A stretch of DNA of 64,000 nucleotides, taken from JAJVID01 sp050247435 (GTDB lineage Bacteria > Acidobacteriota > Blastocatellia > RBC074). Made by a program: the position numbers and the translations under genes. Each line of letters starts with the position of its first letter. The first letter of the stretch is position 1. This document shows positions 37,444 to 47,700 of this stretch, one piece after another. The stretch is from NCBI GenBank assembly GCA_050247435.1, contig JBFWUF010000007.1, forward strand, positions 1-64,000, read 5' to 3'. The notes under the pieces are model-generated. The model was given only the letters and a program-made list of their open reading frames with translations. It did no database searches and had not been told where the DNA came from.

Positions 37444-40400
37444 TTAGAAAGTGATTCGAGCGCCGAAGCGCACCAGCCGCTCGCCACCGACCGTGCCGGT
37501 GACCTGGCCAAAAGCCGCGTTGCCGAAGGAACCGTTCGGATTGTTGAAGTTCGGGCTGTTGGTGACGTTCAGCGCGTCGGCGCGCACTTCGCCGCCGATG
37601 CGCTCAGTGAAGCGGAAACGTTTGATCAACGTGCCGTCCAGGTTTGTGTAGCCCGGCCCACGGATCGAATCGTTGCGCCGCATATTGCCGAACGTGTTGG
37701 CCGCCGGCGCCGAAAAGACCGAAGTGTCGAAGTAGAGTTTGCCCGGACCGATTTCGCCGAAGACTTTCGGATCGCCGTTTAAATTCGGCCTCTGCGTGTT
37801 GTTTGGCGCGCGCAAGGTCGCCCCAGCCGCCGTAAAGTTAATCGGCGTGCCCGATTGCGCCGAGAAGATGCCCGACAATTGCCAGCCGCCGAAGATGGCT
37901 TTGATGAAGCCGTTGCTCTTGTTCGCGAACGGGATGTCCCACACGAATGTGGCGTTGTAAATGTGCGTGCGGTCGAAGCCCGCCGGGCCACGGCTCAGTT
38001 CCGGATCGGCTGGCGTGCCGACGCCGCCGTTGTCGTCCGAATAGGTGATTGAACGGCCAAACGTGTAGCTGTTCGTCACCAGCCAGCCGCCGCGGAAGCG
38101 GCGGTCAACTTTGACTTGCAGCGAGTTGTAGCCGGTGTCGGTTGGATACCAGGTCCGCACCGAAGCCGTCTTGCCGAACTTCTGGAAGAAGGGGCGGCCA
38201 TTGTTGTCCTGCCCCGGCGTCATGCCGGCGTTCAGGTTGAAGTCGGCAATCACGCCGCGCGCGATGTTGCCGACGTACGCCACCTCGCCCGTCAGTCCCC
38301 AGAACATCTCGCGCTGGAAGGCGATGTTGTACGAATGGAGCTTGGCCTCTTTCAGATCGGGGGGAACGTGAAACAAGCCCGCGTTGAGCAGGAACGGCGT
38401 GTTGGCCGGAATAATGCCGTTGTCCGGCACGCTGAAAGCTTGCGGCGCGGGCAGCCCGGCGGCCATCGAACCTGCGGCGGAAAAAGTATTCGGCGGGTTG
38501 AATTGATTGTTTTGTTTGACCGGGAAGTTGAAGGCGTAACGGTTATCCGGGAACGGAATGATGCTGGAGCCGAAGCCCGCGCGGATGACCGTCTTGTCGT
38601 TGAAGCGGAAGGCCGCGCCCACGCGCGGCGCGAAGTTCTTGTAGTAGTTCCGCACGCCGACCGTCGAGGGGATATCGCCGAAGCCGGTGACTTCGAGCGT
38701 GTTGTTGTTGATGTTGTAATTCGACAGCCCGCCCTTTTCGACGATGCCGGTGTGCGGATGGTAGAACTCGTGGCGCAAACCAAGATCAAGCGTCAGACGT
38801 TTGCTGACCTGCCACTTGTCGTTGATGAACGAGAAGATCGCCCGATGCCGCGAGCCAGCCTCTTCAATCACCGTCAGATCGCGCCCGACGCTGTTGGGCA
38901 CGTCCAGCAGGAACGAGGCGAAGGCGTTGCCAAGCCCGTTGATCGCGGCGTTGTTGCCGGGGATGGCCGTTTGCGCGCCGCCGAAGTTGTAGCGCCCACG
39001 CGTGCCGCCGTTGTCCTGCACTTGCAGTAGAAAGTCGCGGTTGCGGCGGTATTCGCCGCCGAACTTGATCGTGTGGTTGCCCGAAAGCTTGGTCAAGGTC
39101 GCCAGCGTATTCGACGTTGTTTCGCCCCGATCCCACGGCAGGCTGGCCGAAAAACCCAGCACCGGGCCGGTGAACCCGCTGACGTTGATTTGCGTCAACC
39201 CCGCCGACGACTCGTCCACGTTGACGCCTTTGATGCCGACTTCTTCCGAAGTCTTCAACCCGGCGGCTTGCGTGACGGCGACGTTGTGATACCAACTGAC
39301 GCCGAAGCGCGCTTCGAGAATCAATTGGGGATTGAAGGTGCGCGTGTAGTTGATCGCCGAACTGATCACGTCTTGCGTGCCCGTGCCCGCGAAACCGCCA
39401 CCCGCCGGGCCGCCGTAAATGCCATAGGCGCCAGGATCGAAGAGCTTCGGCTGTTGATAGCTGAAGCGAACGGCGAAAGCGTCACGTTCGGTCAGGTTGT
39501 AATTGACCTTCGTGTCGAACTGATGAGTCGTGCGGTCGCGCACGGTGTTGACAACGAAGTTCTGCGTGCCGAGCGCCGCGCCCGCGATGTTCGGCGCGGG
39601 CAGGAAGGCCAGCAGCTTCTTCGTGATCGGACTGATGCGATTGTCCGGGATGATGTTGTTGGCGAATGGCGTCCGCCCAGTGCCGTCCGGGGCGCCGGTC
39701 GCCGGGTCGTAGATTGGAATCAACGCTCCTTGCGCGTTGCGGAAGTTGCTGAAGTCGCCGGTGCGCCATTCCTGAATTGGAATGGTTGCGCGGTTGACCT
39801 TGCCCAGCTTGTCGTTGGTGTACTGGTAATCGCCGAAGTAGAAGAGTTTGTTTTTGATGACCGGGCCGCCGACGGCGACCCCCAGTTGCCGATAGCGCGT
39901 CGGAGCGCGATTGCCGGTGAAATATTCGCGCGCCCGCGTGTTCTCGTTGTTGCCGAAAAACCAGACGCTGCCGTGCAGATCGTTCGTGCCCGATTTGATC
40001 GTCACGGATGACACGGCGCCGCCCGCGCGGCCGAGCTCGGCGTCAAAGTTCGAGGTCGTCACGCTGACGGTTTCAATCGCGTCCGCCGCCGGGATCAGCA
40101 CCGTCAGCAAGCCGGTCTTTTGGTTGTTATCCACACCTTCGATCATGAAATTGTTCGACATGCGCGACTGTCCGTTGACCTTCGATTCGAGGCTGTCCTG
40201 CGGGTTGAAAAATTCGGAGTGTGGTCGCGATGGCCGCGTGGCTCCCGGCACGGTGACGAGCAGCCCCTGGAAGTTGCGATTGAAACCGAGCGGTAATTCA
40301 GCCACCTGCTTGGTTTCGATCAACCGCCCGGTGTCGGCGCGGTCGGTTTGCAGGATCGGCGCGGCGCTGGCTTCGATGGTCACAGTCTCGCTGACCTCCC

Positions 40401-40734
40401 CGACCTGCAGCGCCAGGTCCACACGGATGGTCGTGTTGACGTCCACGTCCACGTTTTCACGGGCGACCTTTTTAAAACCTTTCAAGCTGGCCTCGACTCG
40501 ATAGACGCCATTCTTGATATTCGAGAAGACATAGTTTCCGTCCTGGTTGGTCGTCGTCGTGATCGTGATGTTGGTGCGGATTTCAGTCGCGGTCACCGTC
40601 GCGCCAACAGCGGCGGCCCCGTTTGAATCGTTGATCGTGCCGAGCAACGAACCTTTGACCGCCTGCCCGGCGCCGACCGTGAAGACACTGACGCAAATCA
40701 ACGCCAGCAGTAACAGCCTTTTTGCAATACGCAT
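37444..40734 (-). CDS. Oar-like TonB-dependent receptor (1096 aa)
   Basis: Signal peptide RLLLLALICVSVFTVGAGQ; regulatory domain (GTINDSNGAAAVGATVTATE to FKKVARENVDVDV); plug with VAELPLGFNRNFQGLLVTVP and MIEGVDNNQK; barrel ending in RFGARITF. ATG 40734 after AGGAG. First of three receptors in tandem; the sequences are paralogous but well diverged. The downstream neighbour in the same direction is the Tat-exported oxidoreductase, 96 nt from this gene's stop. Confidence 0.92.
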   Translation of the reverse strand: MRIAKRLLLLALICVSVFTVGAGQAVKGSLLGTINDSNGAAAVGATVTATEIRTNITITTTTNQDGNYVFSNIKNGVYRVEASLKGFKKVARENVDVDVNTTIRVDLALQVGEVSETVTIEASAAPILQTDRADTGRLIETKQVAELPLGFNRNFQGLLVTVPGATRPSRPHSEFFNPQDSLESKVNGQSRMSNNFMIEGVDNNQKTGLLTVLIPAADAIETVSVTTSNFDAELGRAGGAVSSVTIKSGTNDLHGSVWFFGNNENTRAREYFTGNRAPTRYRQLGVAVGGPVIKNKLFYFGDYQYTNDKLGKVNRATIPIQEWRTGDFSNFRNAQGALIPIYDPATGAPDGTGRTPFANNIIPDNRISPITKKLLAFLPAPNIAGAALGTQNFVVNTVRDRTTHQFDTKVNYNLTERDAFAVRFSYQQPKLFDPGAYGIYGGPAGGGFAGTGTQDVISSAINYTRTFNPQLILEARFGVSWYHNVAVTQAAGLKTSEEVGIKGVNVDESSAGLTQINVSGFTGPVLGFSASLPWDRGETTSNTLATLTKLSGNHTIKFGGEYRRNRDFLLQVQDNGGTRGRYNFGGAQTAIPGNNAAINGLGNAFASFLLDVPNSVGRDLTVIEEAGSRHRAIFSFINDKWQVSKRLTLDLGLRHEFYHPHTGIVEKGGLSNYNINNNTLEVTGFGDIPSTVGVRNYYKNFAPRVGAAFRFNDKTVIRAGFGSSIIPFPDNRYAFNFPVKQNNQFNPPNTFSAAGSMAAGLPAPQAFSVPDNGIIPANTPFLLNAGLFHVPPDLKEAKLHSYNIAFQREMFWGLTGEVAYVGNIARGVIADFNLNAGMTPGQDNNGRPFFQKFGKTASVRTWYPTDTGYNSLQVKVDRRFRGGWLVTNSYTFGRSITYSDDNGGVGTPADPELSRGPAGFDRTHIYNATFVWDIPFANKSNGFIKAIFGGWQLSGIFSAQSGTPINFTAAGATLRAPNNTQRPNLNGDPKVFGEIGPGKLYFDTSVFSAPAANTFGNMRRNDSIRGPGYTNLDGTLIKRFRFTERIGGEVRADALNVTNSPNFNNPNGSFGNAAFGQVTGTVGGERLVRFGARITF

Positions 40735-40847
40735 GAACAGTCTCCTGATTGCTGATTGATGTTACTTCTACTCAACTCGACGTGGAGTCTCATCCGATAT
40801 CAGACAACTCACCACTCACCCCCACGTTGCGTGTTGCCCATCGAGAA

Positions 40848-40995
40848 CGGGTAATGGGGAGTCAGGAAAGATTACGGAACAAACGGAAAAGACGGAACAA
40901 ACGGAAAGACTCAGACCCCAGATAGTTACCTTCTGTTCCGTTATTTCCGATTGTTCCGTAATCCACTTCATCCCTACTCTTTGCTCCACTACCCG
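40848..40995. repeat. palindromic element (family D), copy 2
   Basis: About 148 bp bounded by inverted CGGGTARTGG-type arms (40848 onward and up to 40995). Inside are ATTACGGAACAAACGGAAAAG units on the left and their inverted match ending at 40962 on the right. The loop shares GGAAAGACTC and GATAGTT with copy 3 (44592-44738). It lies between two receptor genes. Confidence 0.88.
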
Positions 40996-41021
40996 AGAAC
41001 GAAACCACGCGAGATCGTTAC

Positions 41022-41085
41022 AGTACCGCGCGCGCCAGCAAGCGGTTGCGCCCAGTGTCAACCGCTTGCTGACGCGCGCGGTACT
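41022..41085. repeat. 27-bp inverted repeat (family B)
   Basis: Arms 41022-41048 and 41059-41085 match at 26 of 27 positions around a 10-nt loop; each arm starts AGTACCGCGCGCG and ends AGCAAGCGGTTG. It ends 8 nt before the receptor stop at 41094. It has no U-run, so it is a weak terminator candidate, but it would form a very stable hairpin in the receptor mRNA 3' end. Confidence 0.88.
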
Positions 41086-41093
41086 ATTTCGAT

Positions 41094-44000
41094 TTAGAAC
41101 CCGAACCTCAGCCCGAAGCGGAAGATTCTTTCGCCGCTCACAGTAGTATTCTCTCCGAAGTTCGTGGCGTCACGATTGCTGTTCGGATTGCCCCATTGCG
41201 GAGTGTTGGTGAAGTTGAAGCCTTCGGCGCGGAACTGAAGAGTGAACTTCTCGGTAATCTGGAACTGCCGGAACAGACCGAAGTCCCATTGGAACTGCGA
41301 CGGGCCGCGCAGGATGTTATAACCCGCCGTGCCGAAGCGCACACGGTTGGTTGTGTCAGGATCGGCGCCGACGGCGCGGAAGGCGTCAACATCGAAGAAC
41401 TTCTGCCCCCGCCCGTTGTCCCCGAAAATGGCCACGCTCGACTTGATCAGGTCAACGGTCTGGCCGTTGCCCGGCGCGTTCAACGTGCTTCCTGACGAGG
41501 TCACGGTGAACGGTGTTCCGCTGTACATGCTTATGATGTTGTTGATCTGCCAGCCGCCGACAATCGCCGACAACACACCGTCATCATTCAGGAATCGCCG
41601 GCCCTTGCCGAACGGCAACTCTGTCATGTTGGTGATCTGCACGTTGTGCGGGCGGTCGAAACCGCTGAGCGAACGGTTCCGGTAGTAGAACTGCGGAATG
41701 TTGACCCGCAGACCGTTGTCGCTGTTGTCGGCGCCGGAAGTGGTGATGGATTTCGACCAGGTGTAATTCACGCCGAGTTGATAGAACTCCTTGAAGCGGC
41801 GGTCGAGACGAACCTGCATCGAATCGTAATGGCTGTTGCCAATCGGAGATATCATGGTGGTCGAGGCGGTGCGTCCGAACTTCTGGTTGAGTTGCCGCCC
41901 GGCGTTACCGCCGTTGATGTTGGCGTAGTTGAGTTCTATCACACCCAACTGCCGGATTTGCCGCGTGGCGATGTAGGCCACCTCGCCCGTGAAGCCCCAC
42001 TTCAGTTCTTTCTGGAGCGACAGGTTCCACGACTGAACGTAACCACGCTCGAACTTGTCAGGCAGCGTGACCGCCGACACGTTGCTCGGAATCGAAATGA
42101 TCCCGTTGCCCAGGCTGGGCGGGGCGACAGACGGAATTCCCTGCTCAAGCCTGCTGACGAACTGGAACCCGTTCGGCGCGTCGTTGATCAGATTGAGGAG
42201 CACCGGGTGGTTGGTTCGTAGCGGGCGCGCCAGCGCGTATGGATCGTTCGTCAACCCATAACCGGCGCGGACGACGAACGAAGGCGTGATGCGATAGGCC
42301 AGTCCGAAGCGCGGAGCGAACATTCGTTTGCTGACTTCGACGCCGAGATCTTCAGGCACTGAGCCAACTCCGCCGATCTCAACCATGTTGGTGGCCACGT
42401 TGTAACGTTCCAGGCCGCGATCAGCGCGCGTCGGAACCGGGAAATATTCCCAGCGCGTGCCGAAGGAGAAGGTCAGCTTCTGATTGACCTGCCATTGGTC
42501 GCGCCCGTAGAAGCTGTACTGCCAATTGCGCGTGGTGTATGGCGCCACGGTCAGATTCAGCTTGCCGATGCGATCCGGCAATCCCAACAGGAAAGACGCG
42601 AAGCCGTTAAATTGGTTTCCATTCGCCCCGCCCCTGAGCGACGTGGTTCCATTGGCAAACCTGAAGCCGCCTCGCGCGCCGAGGCTGGTGTCGCTCGACT
42701 CCGGTTGTGTGTGGTTCAGATTCTGGCGGTAGACGTCCGCGCCAAAGCGGATGTTGTGCGGGCCTCTGAGCCAGTTGGCGTTGACAACGAATTGATACTG
42801 ATCGTCGTTGCGCGTGTATGGCATGAAGGTATCGGTCGTTCCGTAATCCGAGTACGTTGGCAGATCGAAGAGCGGGAAGCCGCCTTCAAACGCCTGGGTT
42901 CCGTTGGTGCCTGGGAGGCCCAGAAAATCCAGGCCGCGCTTCTCCGCGATATCCGACTGCGCCACGTCGGTGTTCTGACGGAAGAGACCGAAATTGGCGT
43001 CAACGATGAAATTGGACGAGAAGGTGTAGACGCCAGCGAATGAGAAGCTGTGCGTTTTGCCCTGTCCCGTGCCGGGATTGGAACTATTGATCGCGCGGCC
43101 CTGCAACGCCTTGCCGAAAACGGTTTCGTTGACGGTGAAGAAATCGAGGATGCTGTAGCGCCCCCAGATATTGAGTTTGCTGTTGACGTTCCAGTTGACT
43201 TTGCTGTCAATCGTCCAGCGGTCGAAGAGGAAGCCTGCCGAGGCGAAATAGTTATTGGTTTCTCCCGCCAGATTCGGAGCCGGAATGAGCGGCAGAATCT
43301 TTTTGATGATCGGGCTGATTCGATCAGCGCAGATGACGTTCTGCACGCCGTTGCAACTGATGATCTGACGGCCTGTCCCGTCAGCGGCGCCGGTCAGAGG
43401 ATCGTAGATGTTGGTGTTCGTCCCACGGAAATCGCCAGTGCGGATCGCCGCCGTCGGGACTGTCTCGATGCGGCTGTCATTCTGACGGTTCTTGGTGCCT
43501 TCGTAGCTGCCGAAGAAGAACAGCTTGTTCTTGATGATCGGCCCGCCGAGCGTTCCGCCGTACTGGTTCTGAATGAACTTGCCCTTCGCGTTCTGCGGCG
43601 GGCGGAAATAGTCTCTGGCCTTCAGAGCCTGGTTGGAGTGGTATTCAAAAGCCGAGCCGTGAAAATCGTTCGTCCCGCTCTTGATCTGGACGTTGATGGC
43701 CGCGCCGCCGGCCAATCCCTGCTCGGCGTCGAAGCTGTTGCTGACGACGTTGACGGTTTCGATGGCTTCAAGCGCGGGCACGTATGCCGTGACGTGCGGC
43801 AGCCAGATGTTGGTCGAACTGATACCGTCAATGCGGGTATTGTTCGACGAGCGGCTGGCGCCGTTGACGTTGAAGACCAGCGACCGCGATGGATTGGACG
43901 GGACCGAATGCGCTTCTGCGGGCGGCGTGAACCCGGGCAGCGTCTTGAAGAGGTTCTGGTAGTTGCGCCCTAGCGGGACCGGCAGATCGCGCAGCGGCCT

Positions 44001-44459
44001 GCTGGTCAATTCAGCGCTCACTTCAGCGCGGTCGGTCTTGAGTTGCCCGGCGTCGGAGGTAATAACCACGGTCTCGGTCACCTGTCCGACTTCGACCGAC
44101 AGGTTGGCGCGAGTCACGTTGTTGAGCGTGACGGCGATGTTATCCCTGCTGACAGTCTTGAAGCCCTGCTTCGTGACCTTGATGGCGTAAGTTCCAGCCT
44201 GGACGGTCGGAAAATCGTAACTCCCCTGAGCGTCGGTCACGCCATCGCGCGACTGCCCCGTCTCTTTGTGCGTGATGGTGACTGTCGCCCCAGCCACAAC
44301 TGCGCCGCTTGAGTCGGTCACGTTGCCAGTGATCGAGCCATAAAGCACCTGCGCATTGCCCGATTGCGGCAGCATCAGCGTGATCAGCAAGACTGCCAAT
44401 GGCATTCCAATGCGCATATAGCGACCTGTTAATTGTTTGAAGAACTGACGGAAATTCAT
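41094..44459 (-). CDS. Oar-like TonB-dependent receptor (1121 aa)
   Basis: From ATG 44459, just after AGGAGGATCATT. The frame is open to 44714, but that extension is encoded by a palindromic repeat and is rejected. Signal peptide LAVLLITLMLPQSGNAQ; regulatory domain (GNVTDSSGAVVAGATVTITH to FKTVSRDNIAVTL); plug with LRDLPVPLGRNYQNLFKTLP and RIDGISSTNIWLPH; barrel ending in LRFGF. Of the receptors here it is most similar to the next one upstream (44741-48079), which suggests tandem duplication. Confidence 0.92.
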   Translation of the reverse strand: MNFRQFFKQLTGRYMRIGMPLAVLLITLMLPQSGNAQVLYGSITGNVTDSSGAVVAGATVTITHKETGQSRDGVTDAQGSYDFPTVQAGTYAIKVTKQGFKTVSRDNIAVTLNNVTRANLSVEVGQVTETVVITSDAGQLKTDRAEVSAELTSRPLRDLPVPLGRNYQNLFKTLPGFTPPAEAHSVPSNPSRSLVFNVNGASRSSNNTRIDGISSTNIWLPHVTAYVPALEAIETVNVVSNSFDAEQGLAGGAAINVQIKSGTNDFHGSAFEYHSNQALKARDYFRPPQNAKGKFIQNQYGGTLGGPIIKNKLFFFGSYEGTKNRQNDSRIETVPTAAIRTGDFRGTNTNIYDPLTGAADGTGRQIISCNGVQNVICADRISPIIKKILPLIPAPNLAGETNNYFASAGFLFDRWTIDSKVNWNVNSKLNIWGRYSILDFFTVNETVFGKALQGRAINSSNPGTGQGKTHSFSFAGVYTFSSNFIVDANFGLFRQNTDVAQSDIAEKRGLDFLGLPGTNGTQAFEGGFPLFDLPTYSDYGTTDTFMPYTRNDDQYQFVVNANWLRGPHNIRFGADVYRQNLNHTQPESSDTSLGARGGFRFANGTTSLRGGANGNQFNGFASFLLGLPDRIGKLNLTVAPYTTRNWQYSFYGRDQWQVNQKLTFSFGTRWEYFPVPTRADRGLERYNVATNMVEIGGVGSVPEDLGVEVSKRMFAPRFGLAYRITPSFVVRAGYGLTNDPYALARPLRTNHPVLLNLINDAPNGFQFVSRLEQGIPSVAPPSLGNGIISIPSNVSAVTLPDKFERGYVQSWNLSLQKELKWGFTGEVAYIATRQIRQLGVIELNYANINGGNAGRQLNQKFGRTASTTMISPIGNSHYDSMQVRLDRRFKEFYQLGVNYTWSKSITTSGADNSDNGLRVNIPQFYYRNRSLSGFDRPHNVQITNMTELPFGKGRRFLNDDGVLSAIVGGWQINNIISMYSGTPFTVTSSGSTLNAPGNGQTVDLIKSSVAIFGDNGRGQKFFDVDAFRAVGADPDTTNRVRFGTAGYNILRGPSQFQWDFGLFRQFQITEKFTLQFRAEGFNFTNTPQWGNPNSNRDATNFGENTTVSGERIFRFGLRFGF

Positions 44460-44591
44460 AATGATCCTCCTATCGGTCAGTAATGAGGTTGGTGATGGTG
44501 TTTGAAGCGCCTCCTTCAGGCGGAGTACCCGAATCCGACACGTTGCGCTTGAAGGCGGCGTGAAAAACATTGCTCTGGAATTTCGATTTAA

Positions 44592-44738
44592 GGTAGTGGG
44601 GAGGTCGGGAGAGATTACGGAACAAAAGGAAAAGACGGAACAAAAGGAAAGACTCGGGACCAGGATAGTTTCCGTCTGTTCCGTTATTTCCGTTTGTTCC
44701 GTAATCCTCTTCATCCCTCCTCATTACTCCACTACCCG
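44592..44738. repeat. palindromic element (family D), copy 3
   Basis: About 147 bp bounded by inverted GGTAGTGG/CCACTACC arms. The inner left arm from 44614 has ATTACGGAACAAAAGGAAAAG units, and the inner right arm ends at 44705. It ends 2 nt before the receptor stop at 44741. Copies 2 and 3 share outer arms, inner units and loop, so they are one element type in the same relative place after or between receptor genes. Confidence 0.88.
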
Positions 44739-44740
44739 AT

Positions 44741-47700
44741 TTAAAAAGACAGCTTCAAGGCAAACCGGAACTGGCGCTCAGTTCCTTGCGCTGAAGTGAT
44801 CTCGCTGAAGCCATTCGTTCTGATGATTGACCCGTCCGGATTACGCGTCGGCGATGAGGCGTTCGCGCCGGGGTTGTTGAACGTCGGCGTGTTGGTCAGG
44901 TTGAAGACCTCAGTGCGGAATTGCAGCGCGAACCGTTCGGTCAGTTTGAAGTTACGGAAGAGGCTCGCATCCATGTTGAAAACGCCGGGGCCGCGCATCA
45001 TGTTTCGACCGACCGAGCCGAAGCGGACCGCCGTTACAGGCGCGAAGGCGTTGGGATCGAAGTAGCTCTCGCCTCGCCCCACCTTGCCGAGAATCCTGAC
45101 TTCGGGGAGGACCTGGTCGGCGGTCTGCGTGTTGCCCGGCGCGTTGAGTGAAGTCCCCGACGACGTCACCGTGAAGGGCGTGCCGCTCAGTTTGCTGACG
45201 ATGGCGTTGAATTGCCAGCCACCGGCAAACCAGGCCGCCGGGCCTTCAGTCGCCCAGCGCTTGCCGACGCCAAACGGCAATTCATAGACGCCATAGATTT
45301 GCAGGTTGTGCGTGCGATCAAAGTTGGTCACTGCGCGGTTCCGCGCCCATTGCGACACGGTATGGAACGTCAGGCCGGAATCGCTGTTATCCGCATAACC
45401 GATGGCCTTTGAGAAGGTGTATGACACGCCGATCTGCGCGCCGGGACTCAACCGGCGATTCAACTGCGTTTGAAGCGAGTCATAGGTCGTCGTGTTGAAC
45501 GGCGTGAGCGAGTTGATGTTGGCGATGCGGCCGAATCTGGCGAGCGCCCGGCCGGCGTTGCCGCCACCTGGTACGCCCGCATTGATGTTGACGTTAGCCG
45601 TCTGCCGGATGGCGCGCGAACCGACGTAACCGGCCTGCGCCGTGAAGCCCCAGCCGATGTCGCGCTGGATGGTCAGGTTGAACGACTGGATGTAGCCGCG
45701 ATTGAAGACCTGCGGGAAGGTCTGCGTGCCGATGTTGACCGGCAGAATGATTGACCCCGATGAAATGTCGGGCGACACAATGGCGGGCAATCCGTCCTTC
45801 AATGTGCCGGCGGCTTGCAGCGTCGTGGCGCCGGAAATTTGCAGCGAGATCGTCGCCGGGTAAGCGTCGCGCATGTTGCGGAACGAGTTCGGATCAATGC
45901 TGATGCCGTAGCCCGCGCGGATGACGGTCTTCTCGGTCGCGCGCCAGGCAATGCCCAGTCGCGGCGCGAGTTGCCCCTTGCCGACATCCACGCCCGTGTT
46001 TTCCGGCGTGCTGCCCAGCCCGCCGATCAGCACCCGGTCGAGAATCGGATCGTAACGTTCGGCGCCGCGATGATCGCGCGTGGCGAACGGGTAATACTCA
46101 TAACGCATGCCGTAATTGACTGTCAGATTGCGCGTGACCTGCCACTGGTCGCGCGCATAAAAGCCCCAGCCGGGCATGCGCACCGCCGCCGGATTGATGT
46201 TCTGCAAATCCTTGCCCATGCTCTGCGGCAAACCGAGCAGGAAGTCGGCCCAGCCGTTGTAGAGCGTCGGCGCGGCTCCGCCCCGCAAGGCCGTCAATCC
46301 GCCTGAAAAGTTGAAGCCGCCGCGTGGGCCGAACGCCGCCTGTGGTTGAAAATGGTTGATCGTGTAGAAGCTGTATTCGCCGCCGAAGCGCAGGCTGTGC
46401 GCGCCGCGCATCCAGCTCAGGTTGCCGGCGGCCACATACTGGTTGTCGCGGAAAAGGAACGGGTTTGAAACGTTCGGATTGCCGATGGACGAGAAGCCGC
46501 TGATCGTGAAGCGCGGATAGCCGCCCTGCAATTTGTCCGGCCCGTTCGTGCCCGGAATGCCCAGCACATCCAGCCCGTAGTTCGTATCAATGTCAATGTT
46601 CTGCGCGCCCAGCCGCTGCCGCGTAAATCCGATGTTGCCGTCGAGCAGCAGGCGCGAGGTCAGCGTGTAGGTTCCGCCGATAGCCGTGCTCTGAACTCGT
46701 CCCGGAGCGTTGCCCGGCTGTCCTCCCGCTAGCGCATCGCCGCCTGCCGGGCCAAGCGAAGGCGGATCGAAAATCCGGCTCGGCGAGATCGAATAGCGCA
46801 CGAACATCGTGGATTTCTCGGTCGGGTTGTAGTTGACCTTGAAATCGTAGTTGTCGCGGTTGAATTCATACGTCCCGCTGGCGAAGTAGTTACTGGCAGG
46901 CGTGGCCGTGATCAGGTTCGGGTTGGGAATAAGCGCGATCATCTTCGCCGCAATCGGATCAATGCGGTTGGCCGGAATTTTATTATCGGGAAAAAGCGTT
47001 CGCCCAGAGCCGTTCGCGTTTCCGGTCGCCGGGTCGTAAATCAACGCGCCCGTGCCGCTGAAATCGCCCTGCCGCAGGGCCGCTGTCGCCAACGTGCGGA
47101 AAGCCGAAGCGTTCTGCCGCCGCACAGTGCGTTCCCACGAACCGAAGAAGAAGAGTTTGTTCTTGATGATGGGGCCGCCGAATGTCCCACCGAATTGATT
47201 GAAGATGTTCTTCGGCAACGTGCCGGGTTGGTAATAAAAATAGTTGCGCGCCTTCATCCTGCTATTGGTATGGAATTCATGCGCGGTGCCATGAAATTGG
47301 TTCGTGCCCGATTTGATCTGCACGTTGACCGCCGCGCCGCCAGCCATGCCCTGCTCGGCGTCGAAACTGTTGGTCACGATATTGACCGTCTCCACGGCGT
47401 CTTGTGGAGGCACGTAAGCCACGATGTGCGGCAACCACGGATAACTGACCGTGGCGCCGTCCAGCCGCGTGTTGTTGTTCGAGTGCGACACGCCATTGAA
47501 ATTGGTGACCAGCGACCGTTGCGGATTCCCCGCGTCGGAATGGGCGTTGGCGGGCGGAGCCGCTCCGGGAATGATCTTGTAAAGCTGCTGGAAATTGCGC
47601 CCCTCGCCGATTGGCAAATTGGTGATCTGCGCCTTGTCGAGTTGTGAACTCACGTCCGCGCGGTCGGTTTGCAAAATGGGAGCCTCTCCCGTGATTGTGA

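Noticed and set aside
39073..40011. 312-aa frame antisense to a receptor gene, and similar long antisense frames over other receptors
   Set aside because: Arg/Val/Ala-rich shadow frames produced by GC-rich codon bias of the real genes.
41022..41085. Classical rho-independent terminator
   Set aside because: Very stable stem, but no U-run on either side.
44460..44714. N-terminal extension of the 41094-44459 receptor (ITEQTE-type repeats)
   Set aside because: It is the translated palindromic repeat; a signal peptide and strong Shine-Dalgarno mark the true start at 44459.
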